Assembly: GCA_003024985.2 (NCBI GenBank) | Contig: PXIH01S0000126.1 | DNA length: 16,133 bases | Direction: 5' to 3' (one strand) | DNA from: Euperipatoides rowelli | Taxonomy: Eukaryota > Onychophora > Udeonychophora > Euonychophora > Peripatopsidae | Shown: positions 1 through 8,118 of the stretch, one piece after another | Numbering within the stretch: position 1 is the first letter of the stretch | Layout: each line of letters opens with the position of its first letter | Translations under genes and position numbers: made by a program | Notes under the pieces: model-generated | What the model saw: only the letters and a program-made list of their open reading frames with translations | Databases searched by the model: none | What the model was told of the DNA's origin: nothing

Positions 1-75
1 ATTTGCAATACAAAATACAAAAGTATTTTCGTTATGTATTTGAAATACATGTATTTTCAATACTGCCCAACCCTG
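1..75 (-). mobile_element. Edge of a hAT-like non-autonomous element (terminal inverted repeat)
   Basis: Read on the minus strand, the segment begins CAGGGTTGGGCAGTATT at position 75 and runs leftward into several overlapping short inverted words of the type GTATTT/AAATAC. A CAGGG start followed by AT-rich subterminal repeats is typical of many animal hAT-superfamily MITEs. The rest of the element lies left of the window, so the second terminus and an 8-bp target duplication cannot be checked; the right-hand copy of such a duplication would be positions 76-83. No coding sequence is visible. The superfamily is inferred from one terminus only. Confidence 0.45.
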
Positions 76-129
76 TGTACAATAGATAACAGTTAAAAGG
101 TTTCCAAGGTACTGTGTTCGAGAGGTTTC

Positions 130-770
130 GTACCCGGCCACAGTAGGCTTGTGCCTATAAGGGGTCGAGTTCGAACATGGGCAGCCCTGGTGCTGAAAAA
201 TGGCAAAATTTTATTTCGCCGTCAAAAAGCATCGGGGATTTTTTTTTATTTTTTAGTGTTCCTAATGATGGAATTTTCAAGCAATAAATGGATTTATGGC
301 TGACATTTGGACCAAAACAAAAAAATCCTCTAAGCATCACTGTTGTATCCTGTTTATGAAGATTGTAAATGATACAAATGTACATATTGTAAATAGATGT
401 TCGTTTCTGCCGTTAGGCAAAACTTGTAAAAAAAAAAAATAAGTTTTTTTTTTTTATTTTTAAAATATGTTTTGCCCGAAGGCAAAATGACTGTTTTATT
501 TACAATATATACATTATTTTTACATTCTTCATGTCAGGATATGACAGTGGTGAATTCTTGTGTTTCCATTTTGGAATGAATTATACACCATAAATCGATT
601 TTTTTCTTAGATTGAAGATTCATTTACATTACTGAAATGTGAAAAAGTCCTCAATGCGTACCGATGGCGAAAGAAAATTTGCCATTTTCCAGCAGCGGGG
701 CTGCCCAGGACAAACCTTTGACCCCTTGTATGCACTAGCTCCGGCACCCAACAGCCTAGACCACTGGAGC
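130..770. repeat. Long imperfect inverted repeat, about 300-bp arms (foldback or tail-to-tail element pair)
   Basis: The left arm (about 130-432) and right arm (about 455-770) are reverse complements over most of their length, at roughly 65-75% identity by eye. Paired landmarks are TAAGGGGTC near 158 with GACCCCTTG near 720, GGGCAGCC near 180 with GGCTGCCC near 700, TGGCAAAAT near 200 with ATTTGCCATT near 675, TATTTACAATAT near 385-395 with its partner near 500-510, and GGCAAAAC near 415 with GTTTTGCC near 470. The arms meet at an A-run followed by a T-run (about 429-460). This suits either one foldback element or two copies of an A-tailed retroelement inserted tail to tail. Short ORFs on both strands here read similar peptides only because the arms are related. 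A GTTCGAAC word in the left arm resembles a pol III B box, but no convincing A box was found. Confidence 0.75.
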
Positions 771-799
771 TGTACATTTAAAAGATTATTTTCTAGATT

Positions 800-830
800 C
801 CTAACCTTAACCCTTATCCTGAACCCTAAC
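800..830. repeat. Degenerate telomere-like CCCTAA tract
   Basis: About five imperfect units of the CCCTAA/CCTTAA type lie in a row. They match the complement of the metazoan telomeric repeat TTAGGG with several substitutions. The tract abuts the outer edge of the right arm of the long inverted repeat and may belong to that element rather than be a true interstitial telomeric sequence. Confidence 0.45.
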
Positions 831-960
831 TCCAATCTGTGTATGAAATCCACCAAATGGCTCCAACCCTAGGATAATCAAGAGTTGCAATAACCATTTT
901 TGAATATATTTTTAACATAAACTAGACATAAATTATCGATAATTGACAAGTCACCAACTT

Positions 961-973
961 GGGGGGGGGGGGG
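961..973 (+). repeat. Homopolymer G13 tract
   Basis: Thirteen consecutive G residues occur in an otherwise AT-rich stretch. A second run of the same length lies at 9867-9879. No gene is visible in the surrounding 832-1072, which is mostly AT-rich DNA. A 14-bp perfect palindrome (931-944) sits a few bases from a CTAG at 922-925. Confidence 0.8.
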
Positions 974-1072
974 AGGTGAGACATAAACTGGAATGTTGCC
1001 AAATCAAGATTTACAGTATTTTGTTACTGTATATAACTTGTAAAGTACGAGTACGTACAGTATATTTTGGAC

Positions 1073-1295
1073 CCCATATCTAACAGGGGCCCCCCGAGAC
1101 TGGAAATCCAGGCAGGGCCTGGCACTGCTACCTTATATATTTTGGATAAGCTTTTTTTTTTGGCTGTTGGAACACTTACAAGGCTACTTTTTTCCTTTTT
1201 TGATAGGCTATTTTTTTTTTGGCTGTTAAGTATGTCAATGTTGTTTGGTCATACATGGGACCCCTGAGACTACAGCCCAACCTTGTGAGGGTCCC
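1073..1295. repeat. GC-richer repeat-derived block with internal direct and inverted repeats
   Basis: This block differs from its surroundings by short GC-rich boxes. A box reading CCCYGAGACT occurs at 1092-1101 and again at 1261-1270. GGGACCC (1257-1263) is inverted as GGGTCCC (1289-1295). A T-run followed by GGCTGTT is repeated at about 1151-1168 and 1211-1227, 59 bp apart. The organisation suggests a decayed interspersed repeat with duplicated ends. I do not recognise the family, and the short ORF crossing it has no recognisable domain. Confidence 0.4.
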
Positions 1296-1520
1296 GAGTA
1301 AATTTATAAAATTGCAACAAAAAACTATTTACAGTAAATAATGTATAATAAAATTTAATACCTTCTTTTCTATTACAATACAAAACTCTAAAAAACAAAA
1401 AAAAAATACCTGATAGGTGCGGGTAGATTTCCTCTCTCTGTCCAAGTCACATGCTGCAAGATAAAATGTTGCAAGATTGAGTCTCAAGCAGCTTCTATTA
1501 TTTTGAAAATAGGTTTAATA
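1296..1520. other. AT-rich stretch, nothing recognised
   Basis: Non-coding AT-rich DNA between the GC-richer block and the tandem repeat. No gene, hairpin or repeat was identified. Confidence 0.5.
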
Positions 1521-1957
1521 TAAGTTTTTGATTCATATACAGTAGGTGGAATACATTGAGTAATGTTAAGATGTATTTTCTTCATATCCTATATACAGTA
1601 ATAATTGGAATAGCATGTTCCGAAGCCAGTAACAGCGCCATCTAACAGCTTTTCAATACTTTTTTTTTTTCTCTTAGATCGCTGTGATATAAAATTTAAA
1701 AAAAGGTTTAACGGGCTTAAAATATCAGCGTGGGAACTTTTTAGAAACTAAGTAGGGTTGTCTATTACATAAAAAGGACTTAAACAAAAAAAATGGTGGA
1801 TGCCCGTGTAACGGGCTTATTTGCTAGTAAGTTTCTGATTCGTATAGCTGAAAACATTGAGTAGTGTTAAGATGTATTTTCCTCATATTATAAGTTTCTG
1901 ATTTGTATAGGTCGAATAGATTGAGCAATGTTAAGATACTACAGTATTTTCCTTGTA
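1521..1957. repeat. Three-copy tandem repeat, about 63-67-bp unit, split by an insertion
   Basis: Three related units each begin TAAGTTTYTGATT, continue through ATTGAGTARTGTTAAGAT and end near TATTTTCYTCATA. They lie at 1521-1586, 1828-1890 and 1891-1957. Copies 2 and 3 are directly adjacent, whereas copies 1 and 2 are separated by exactly the 241-bp Helitron-like element at 1587-1827. Removing that element gives a copy 1/copy 2 junction that differs from the copy 2/copy 3 junction only by a few bases. The units hold no reading frame. Confidence 0.8.
1587..1827 (+). mobile_element. Short Helitron-like non-autonomous element, 241 bp
   Basis: The element starts with TC (1587-1588) after an A and ends with CTAG (1824-1827) before a T, which is the A^T target preference of Helitrons. 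A hairpin, GCCCGT (1802-1807), loop GTA, ACGGGC (1811-1816), ends 7 nt before CTAG, as expected for the 3' end of a rolling-circle element. The two flanks are neighbouring units of a tandem repeat, so the empty site can be reconstructed. An internal copy of the terminal motif, TAACGGGCTTA, lies near 1710. There is no Rep/helicase coding capacity, so the element depended on an enzyme supplied elsewhere. Confidence 0.72.
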
Positions 1958-2998
1958 TACTAATCCTAGGAATGCTATTGGATTAGAATTGTCAAATAGT
2001 TGTTTAAAAAAAAAAACCATACACCTATTTCATTAATCAAGTTAATAACCCAAAGATTTAGGAATACTCTAGTATAATTATTCCAATATTCTTTGGATTT
2101 TCAGAAAGCCAAATCTAGAAAATAATTTTACAGCTAACAAAAGTAGCCAGACTCCATTTTATCTAACATATTAGAGAAATAAAAACATTTACAGAAAACT
2201 TAAAAGTTATTAACTTTTTCAAATGGAGGAAAAAATAAAATTAATAAAATAACATACAATATCTATTTTTAAATTAAAAAAAAACAATTGGCATAGTAAA
2301 GTCAAAATTTTTATATTTAGGAGGCTCAAATTTACTTTCATCATCTTAAAATCTTCCGATCCTGGGATTTTCCTTCATGAAAAAATTCCTGATGCGCTTA
2401 ATTTTCATGGATTCAAATTTAGACCGGGATTTTCCAAGCTAAGCTCTCTCCCTCGGAGACGGATTAAAGTTTTGTGTTCCCTGGGGCTACACAGTTATTT
2501 CTATGATAAAAAAAAAGTTAAAGAAATATTAAGTTTATTTTAACAAGGATAACCACAGTTAAAATTATTCAAACATTTACTTTTTGTAAATTCTTGGATA
2601 CAAATTTCTACAAAACATCAGTAAATTGTAGGTTCTTGAGAACATCGTTCTCAATTTCCTTGAGCAAGTCTGTTTATTTGTTCTTGTACCATTGCCGATC
2701 TGTGTATCTTTGTATACGTTTCATTTTGTAGAAACTCCTCTCTCCACTTGCATTAATCATATTAAACTCAAATCCGTACTGAATAGTGCTATTTCAACAC
2801 AAATGTAAGATTTCAAAACAAAAAATGTCGGAGAGAATGCTTTGCAGGGAATCAATGTTCATATGTACTGTATATAGTTTTTTTTTTTAATTGTACAGTG
2901 TATTGGCTATTGCTTAAACCCTATTTTTAAATAGATAATTTAGAGTGCTTATACTTTAATCCGTATTCACGAATGATTATGCTTCCACTTAATCTCAA
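1958..2998. other. AT-rich stretch without a recognisable gene
   Basis: No convincing ORF, RNA gene or intact transposon is visible. A somewhat less AT-rich patch at about 2320-2500 contains the repeated phrase GGGATTTTCC (about 2364 and 2427). It may be a decayed repeat, but no ends could be defined. Confidence 0.5.
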
Positions 2999-3092
2999 TA
3001 GGCCCTACAGCAAGCCAGATGCCCCTGGGCTTCAGCCTTAAAGCCCATGCCTTAATCCGGCCATGCTCTCACCCTTTAGCAGACCCACAGGG
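2999..3092. repeat. GC-richer patch, probable fragment of an interspersed repeat
   Basis: About 90 bp stand out from AT-rich flanks by words such as GCCCCTGGGC, AAGCCCATG and CTTAATCCGGCC. It carries no frame of useful length and has no visible ends. The compositional contrast and lack of coding signal suggest a transposon fragment of unknown family. Confidence 0.35.
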
Positions 3093-3132
3093 AAATTTTA
3101 GACTTTGTGATGAGCAATAACAATTATTACTG

Positions 3133-3189
3133 TTAGCTTTCAAACTTTAATCACAATTATTTTTTTATTTTTTTTATTTTGAAAGCTAA
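3133..3189. repeat. 12-bp perfect inverted repeat around a T-rich loop
   Basis: TTAGCTTTCAAA (3133-3144) is exactly reverse-complementary to 3178-3189, separated by 33 bp of T-rich DNA. It could be the ends of a tiny foldback sequence. No function can be assigned. Confidence 0.55.
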
Positions 3190-3255
3190 TTGCTTAAAAA
3201 AATGATTCCACTTGTTAAAAAAAATTTAAAATATGAAATTAATAAAGTCTTAGTC

Positions 3256-3291
3256 TGAGATTACATTTACGTCGTGTAAAATGTAATCTCA
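3256..3291. repeat. Compact hairpin, 15-16-bp stem with 5-nt loop
   Basis: TGAGATTACATTTAC (3256-3270) pairs with 3276-3291 across the loop GTCGT, with only one unpaired base. This is the best short hairpin in the window. The stem is shorter than a normal animal microRNA precursor (about 30 bp or more), and flanking bases do not extend it. Confidence 0.75.
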
Positions 3292-4435
3292 ACCTGGTAA
3301 ACAATCTTTGATAGCAGCAAGGGATCGCCATTACCTCTATCATTAAGGTTTATTTTATTATCTAGAATTCTATTATTTCCTATGAAAAATGTATTTGAAT
3401 TACACGTTTTTGATTTACATTGATTTTGTAGAACAAAATGCCAGCGTGAATCAAAAATTAACTGTATACTATAGAACAGTATATTTAGAGTTTCTGGTTT
3501 TTGGTTAAAAAAAATTGAAAAGTAACATTTTAAAATAAGAATTTAGCGATTTATTGTTTTGATAGAAAAAGTTAGCATTTTGTAGCAAAGTAAAAAAAAT
3601 TCCAAACTATTGAAAGAAAAACTGATAGGCTACTTTAAACTTTTTACAAAAACAATGTAGCATTTGAGGGGTAGGGAGAGAAATATGTTTTAAGGATTTA
3701 GAACCTAGAGAATTGTATAAAAAAATTATTTAACTTTATAAAGAAGACAATATTATAAAAAATGATTGTAAAATGTACACCCAATAAAGTTCACATTGTT
3801 TGGAGATTGAGACAATGCTGATTTTTAACGATGCATTTATAAAGGTTTTTTTGGCACTTGTGTTTGGGTGGCTTTAGATGGACATTGAATACTCCACACA
3901 TTAAAATGTTTGAGTCATTAATAAAAAAAGTTTTTACAACCTGGATTCATTTACTCTACCATTTTTTAGCACTTTATCGCTAAAATTCATCCCATTCGCA
4001 ACAAAAACCTTATATCGTGATGAAATTAATAATGCCAAAGCTTTGATCAATCCATAAAACATGGTACCCAATTAAAATAAGAAGTATTTGCTATCTTTTA
4101 CAATCGCTGCAACCAAAAAAAAAGAATAATTCTAAGTATAATGTATGGTATATATTATATGGTACATAACAAAAACATTTTAAGTTTGAATACACTTTTA
4201 TTGCTTGCTGAACCTTAAGATTTCAATTTTTGCGATAGATCTCCTTATTAGCTTAGTACATAAGTCAAACTAAGCATATTTATTAACAACTGTTCTAAGT
4301 CTTCTTGATACACTATAATTTTAGACTTGATTTTCTTCATTTATTTTATTCTAATTACACATATTCATTTCCATCATTATGCTCTTAAATATCAAAATAT
4401 TCTAATTCAAATAAAAATATATTTACCAAAAATGT
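3292..4435. other. AT-rich 3' flank of NNT, nothing recognised
   Basis: No ORF with recognisable content, no RNA gene and no bounded repeat was found. Several TTTATT words (AATAAA on the minus strand), for example near 4196 and 4341, could serve as more distal poly(A) signals of the minus-strand gene. Confidence 0.5.
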
Positions 4436-4447
4436 TTTATTTTTATT
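4436..4447 (-). promoter_or_regulatory. Candidate poly(A) signals of the NNT transcript (two abutting AATAAA)
   Basis: Read on the minus strand, two AATAAA hexamers abut (4447-4442 and 4441-4436), 93 nt past the NNT stop codon. They are followed by a T-rich stretch containing TTTTTGG. Position, orientation and exact hexamers fit the 3' end of a short 3' UTR (about 4420-4539). AATAAA is frequent by chance in such AT-rich DNA, so the site actually used is uncertain. Confidence 0.5.
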
Positions 4448-4539
4448 CCAAGATTAAAATACCATGATTGTAAAATATAATTTAAAAGTCACTGGTCTTA
4501 ATTAAATTCTTACATCACCTAAAAAAAAACTTATAAATT

Positions 4540-4692
4540 TCAATTGGTCTTGTAGTAATCCTGCATTTTAGACAGTAACAAATCACAAGTCTTCTTTGCA
4601 TCTCCTAACAACATGTTAGTGTTGGGTTTGTAGAATATTGGATTATCTACGGCAGCATAGCCTACTCCTAAACTTCGTTTCATGACTATTAC
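4540..4692 (-). CDS. NNT: NAD(P) transhydrogenase, terminal coding exon
   Basis: This last exon encodes the C-terminal 50 residues of mitochondrial proton-translocating transhydrogenase, starting [20 protein letters not shown] and ending YYKTN at a TGA (4542-4540). The K-R-S triplet is, in known domain III structures, the part that recognises the 2'-phosphate of NADP(H). The [10 protein letters not shown] stretch forms a conserved nucleotide-binding loop, and [10 protein letters not shown] is the conserved terminal helix. The acceptor reads TTATTTGTAG before GTAATAGTC on the minus strand. The exon begins in phase 0, matching the upstream exon, which ends with a complete CAG codon. The tail after the terminal helix is weakly conserved in animals, so its divergence is expected. 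No frameshift or missing key residue is seen. Confidence 0.97.
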   Translation of the reverse strand, partial: VIVMKRSLGVGYAAVDNPIFYKPNTNMLLGDAKKTCDLLLSKMQDYYKTN

Positions 4693-5053
4693 CTACAAAT
4701 AAATGAAATACAATGTTAGAAATCTAATTTAAGTGATAAATTTAAAAACTCAGCTATTTGATGATTTTGTCTTAGAAAAGTGTAAACAATAGGCTATACA
4801 GTCAATTTTTGATTTGTGTGTGTTTAATTTACATGTATTTGGAATAACATTAATTTTATTATTACAACTATTCTATTTAAATGAAAATTGTAATAATGTA
4901 ATTATAAATTGGCAAATGTTGTTTAGAGAGGTTTATACAGTACCTCTCCTCTAATATTGTACCAATAGTGTTAAAGTGCAAGAGGTTTTTAATTAATTTG
5001 TTTGTTTTCTTGAGTTTTAGTTTAAAAAACTCTTAATGAGGAAAGCCTCTTCA

Positions 5054-5199
5054 TTGAAAACAGAAGGGGAAAATATCAAATCATTAACAAAATGTCTTAT
5101 TAATCTGAGTGACAATGGAGAATGTACAGTCTTTTTTGAAAACAAAAAATAAAATGTTAAACCCATAACAGAATGTCTTATTTATCTGATTGACAATAA
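5054..5199. repeat. Two-copy tandem duplication, about 82-bp period
   Basis: The segment starting TTGAAAAC at 5054 and ending near 5118 is repeated at 5136-5199. The best part (starting TAACAAAATGTCTTAT at 5085 and TAACAGAATGTCTTAT at 5166) matches at about 31 of 34 positions. The second copy abuts the start of the recognisable integrase fragment, so the duplication may involve the decayed upstream part of the retroelement. Confidence 0.65.
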
Positions 5200-6086
5200 G
5201 GAAATCATTTGCCCATTCTCTTTTTTGGCGGCCACTACTGGATCAAGACATAGAACGGACATTCCAAGAGTGTTCTACTTGTGCTCACCATGTCACTGTA
5301 CTGTCAAAAGTGCCACTACATTCAAGGGTACAATCCAACAAGCCATGGGGAGATTATCGGTGGATTTTGCTGGTCCAGTAGATGGCTCTTATTTTTGAGT
5401 CGTAGTTGATCCCTACTCAAAATGGCCAGAAGTAAAATCCTTGACCTCAATCGGGAAAATCTCAATGGTATACTTCTTGTAAGAACTTTTTACTCAATAT
5501 GATATTCCTTGAAAATAGTTACAGAAAATGGCACACAATGCACAACAAAATAATTTACTCAATTCTGCAAAAATAGGGGAATCCGCAACATTAACACCCT
5601 CATATCACTCAGCATCAAACTAACAAGCTAAGAGTATTGTTAAGGTAGTAAAAAAAATTTCTAGCCAGATTGAACAATGTGAGCAATCTTGTTTTAAAAC
5701 TATATGATTTATTATTCACATAATGTTTAAACACTACATTCATTCATTCATATGCTCCTAATGGAATATTCTCATTCTGATACTTCACTATAGGAAACCC
5801 TAGTCCTTTCTCAAACCTTCATAAGGGAATGAAACGTTGGGAGAGCAAGATAATTTTATAAATCATATGGAAGGAACTTAGTGAAAACAAAGCAAGAGAA
5901 CAAGGACTTGACTGACTCCCTTATCCAAATTCCAAAAAAATTTCAATGGGTAAACCTGTCCCTGGAACAGTGGATGATGCTGAAAAGGGTTTGTTAAAAC
6001 CATTTGATATTAGGGGTGCTTGGTACCTGAGGATTCACCGACCACCAGATCAATTAGTCAACAAAGCAAGAACTTCTAATCCATGA
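5190..6086 (+). pseudogene. Decayed Ty3/gypsy-type retrotransposon pol fragment (integrase region)
   Basis: Conceptual translation gives landmarks of a Ty3/gypsy integrase in order along the plus strand. These are a W-x-x-x-x-x-D-I segment followed by C-x-x-C of the zinc-binding domain (about 5226-5285), a D-F-A-G-P box from the start of the catalytic core in a shifted frame (about 5357), a V-V-V-D-P-Y-S-K-W-P-E-V stretch (about 5400), a degraded T-E-N-G box near the second catalytic acidic residue (about 5520), and an R-P-P-D motif close to a terminal stop (about 6040-6086) like the basic, proline-rich pol C-terminus. Several stops and frame changes break it, so it cannot make a functional enzyme. 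Gag, protease, reverse transcriptase and paired LTRs are not visible. It lies antisense to NNT within its last intron, and its decay suggests an old insertion. Confidence 0.85.
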
Positions 6087-6288
6087 AGGAGATATTTGTT
6101 TTATATTACAATTGATTATTGATTAGGTGTCTTTACTATGTTAAGGGTTCCTGTTCTGCTTGTGGCATAACAGAACTGATATGTCTTTATGCTTTTTAAT
6201 CGTTTATTATTCAATGAATAAATTGTGTTAATGTTAGAATAATGTTTATCATATTAATATTTAACAATAAACTAGATTTTTTGTTTAC

Positions 6289-6500
6289 CTGCTTCGCTCG
6301 CCACACCCGTAAAACTGGCATTCCTGCAATAATTGAATTTGGGTCATCCTCCGCTGCGGAGTTAACAGTGTCATTGGCGCCTATGACCAAAGCCAGATCT
6401 GTATCATGAAAATCTTCATTAATCTCATCCATCTCCAAAACTATGTCATAAGGTACACCAGCTTCAGCCAAAAGAACATTTAACTGACCAGGCATACGAC
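6289..6500 (-). CDS. NNT: NAD(P) transhydrogenase, penultimate coding exon
   Basis: The exon encodes 70 full codons plus the last two bases of a split glycine codon. It starts [20 protein letters not shown] and includes [34 protein letters not shown] and VWRAKQ. This is the middle of domain III, the Rossmann-like NADP(H)-binding domain facing the mitochondrial matrix. The conserved GANDTVN segment lies at the nucleotide site, and the [12 protein letters not shown] helix follows the HPVAGR motif conserved in bacteria and animals. The acceptor reads TTTATTTTTTTAG before GTCGTATG and the donor CAG before GTAAAC, both on the minus strand. The split codon G/GT joins this exon in frame with 12389-12653, and the exon ends in phase 0 with the terminal exon. 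All conserved positions I could check are intact. Confidence 0.97.
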
Positions 6501-6675
6501 CTAAAAAAATAAAACAATTGTTTTGCCTTTATAGGATATTTTTTTTTTTAATGTTCTAATGATTAAAAAATAGTTAATTCTTAGCAAATATACTTCATTT
6601 ATTATGGATCTATTTTAAATTATGGCAGGGCAAAATGCTTTCATATTTTCTAGAGTCCATTAAACTACACATTTG

Positions 6676-6747
6676 CTAGTTTAAAAAAAATTGTCTTCAA
6701 GTAAATGGTTATGGAATCACCAGTGACTAGTTTAAAAAAAATTGTCT
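6676..6747. repeat. 21-bp exact direct repeat, 51 bp apart
   Basis: A 21-bp word starting CTAGTTTAAAAAAAATTG occurs exactly at 6676-6696 and 6727-6747. Its A-run makes local slippage or duplication possible. The CTAGT starts are not preceded by hairpins, so these do not look like Helitron ends. Confidence 0.7.
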
Positions 6748-6938
6748 ATATGCATAGGCTAAATTTTAAACTGTGGGCCTCTGTCAAAGATTAGAATAAT
6801 GTTTTAAAGTCTAGAATTTTTTTTTAGATTTATTTTTAAAAATTCTATAAATTAAATTAAAGTGGTTTATCATGTGGCTTGATAGAATAATTAGATGTTA
6901 TAAAACTCAGGCATGCTAAGATTTAATTCACCAATAAA

Positions 6939-7161
6939 TCTATATATTAATACGTGAAGGCAAAACTTTGGATCCCTTTTTAAGCATATTGGGTGCACGG
7001 AGGAGTGTGAGATTTGGCAGAGTTAAAGTTTATATGGAAAGGGAGTGCAATGAGCTAAAATTTATATATAAAATTAAAACATTCATTGGTTAGCGTTGTG
7101 GCGGATTTTTACAAAGGAAATTTTTTTATTGGTCGAATTTCGACCAACACTGGATTACTAG
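6939..7161 (+). mobile_element. Compact non-autonomous Helitron, 223 bp, both ends intact
   Basis: The 5' end reads TCTATATATTAATACG directly after an A (6938). The 3' end reads CTAG (7158-7161) directly before a T (7162), giving the A^T target. A perfect 9-bp hairpin, TTGGTCGAA (7129-7137) with TTCGACCAA (7139-7147), lies 10 nt before CTAG, the textbook spacing. There are no terminal inverted repeats and no target duplication, as expected for rolling-circle transposition. The TCTATATAT start resembles many animal Helitron 5' ends. The 223-bp body has no Rep/helicase coding capacity. It is inserted in an NNT intron, in the orientation opposite to the gene. Confidence 0.85.
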
Positions 7162-7162
7162 T

Positions 7163-7583
7163 AGTAAGAATTCCATGTTTCTTGCTATATAGTGTCGATT
7201 AACAGTGTAGACTAATTTAAAAACATGTATTTTTTCATCTGCTGTTTTGTTAATCATCGTGGGGGTTTTTTTTAATTGAATTTTTACTTTTTCTATGCCA
7301 AGATACAAAAAGAAAGCATACATTTCACAGCATTTTCAGAAGAATTTTCAAAATAATATACAGTACTTAAATGGATTAAAAAATTATAAACAATTAATTA
7401 TTAAATTCAGAAACGCAATCTTTTCATTGGAGAATAAATCCCAAGGAAAATTATTTTTCCCCACGACAAATGCTAAGTAACAGCTCCGCATTGAAAGAAC
7501 AGCGGAAATCGCAAAACTTGTCAAAAACATGAAAACTTCCCTGGCTTCGGTCTAGTTAATCTTCTAAAGGTTCGATTTGTTAA
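7163..7583. other. AT-rich intron stretch, nothing recognised
   Basis: A 61-codon plus-strand ORF at 7295-7480 is lysine-, asparagine- and phenylalanine-rich, as expected from AT-rich noncoding DNA, and has no recognisable motif. No repeat boundary was found. Confidence 0.5.
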
Positions 7584-8114
7584 GGCTCATTTATACTTTT
7601 ATGGAACAGATCTCCGATCCATTTTAATCCGTCTCCTAAACGGAGATGTATGTGGAATTAATTCATACTATTCTAGAGGGTTGTGGTCCATAATCAATGA
7701 AATTTATCTATACAATAGCCAATCATATTCCTCCTCTTATTTCAAACAGTTATGGTTTTTAGTTTTACACATCAAAATGAATTCCAATAAATGTCTAGTA
7801 TTGAGCAAAATATTTAAATTTTACATTTACTGCTTTGCGAAAATCCATTTTCAAATGCGATATTTTCAAACTAATTTAATTGGGACAATAACGATGTGCT
7901 GCCATCTACTTAGAAAACCTAAGATATTGGTTCAATGGCAAACAGATTGGTCTGCATAAAAGTTGGATTTTTTTTTTCAATAAATACAGATGATGACGGA
8001 TGGTTCTCCGTCTTTTAATTGCACATGACTGACTACAGCAGTGTGCATGGTCTTATGGAAAGCTATCCGTTTTTTCGCAACAAATAAGCATTGCATAGAA
8101 GTATAAATAAATCT
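7584..8114. mobile_element. Candidate MITE with imperfect terminal inverted repeats, TTAA-flanked (531 bp)
   Basis: GGCTCATTTATACTTTTATG at 7584-7603 matches the reverse complement of the other end, 8095-8114, at about 16 of 20 positions. TTAA stands on both sides (7580-7583 and 8115-8118). TTAA suggests a piggyBac-type duplication, whereas counting TTA alone would suit PIF/Harbinger, and the terminal sequence does not settle it. Further inside, CGGAGA-type words are inverted (about 7636 and 8001). A 92-codon ORF at 7681-7959 shows no transposase motif and is probably chance. Confidence 0.5.
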
Positions 8115-8118
8115 TTAA

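Larger units (their letters stand above)
4693..6288 (-). other. Last NNT intron (1596 bp)
   Basis: A GT donor at 6288-6287 (AAGCAG before GTAAAC on the minus strand) pairs with an AG acceptor at 4694-4693. It is a phase 0 intron. It contains a local tandem duplication (5054-5199) and a decayed Ty3/gypsy pol fragment on the opposite strand (5190-6086). Apart from these, 4700-5050 is AT-rich with nothing recognised. Confidence 0.93.

Noticed and set aside
140-180. Possible tRNA-derived SINE promoter (GTTCGAAC as B box)
   Set aside because: No A box at proper spacing and no tRNA-like fold could be drawn. The B-box match is imperfect and absent from the right arm.
639-872. ORFs on both strands in the long inverted repeat, with similar peptides in the two arms
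   Set aside because: The similarity follows from the inverted repeat itself. The frames are short, open on both strands and match no domain.
3256-3291. microRNA precursor
   Set aside because: The paired stem is only 15-16 bp and the flanks do not extend it, well short of an animal pre-miRNA.
6676-6747. Repeated CTAGT words as Helitron 3' ends
   Set aside because: Neither copy has a hairpin in the 20 bases before CTAG, and the sequence after CTAG is repeated too, which points to a local duplication.
7681-7959. 92-codon plus-strand ORF
   Set aside because: It lies within the TTAA-flanked MITE candidate, has no recognisable domain and a composition typical of AT-rich noncoding DNA.
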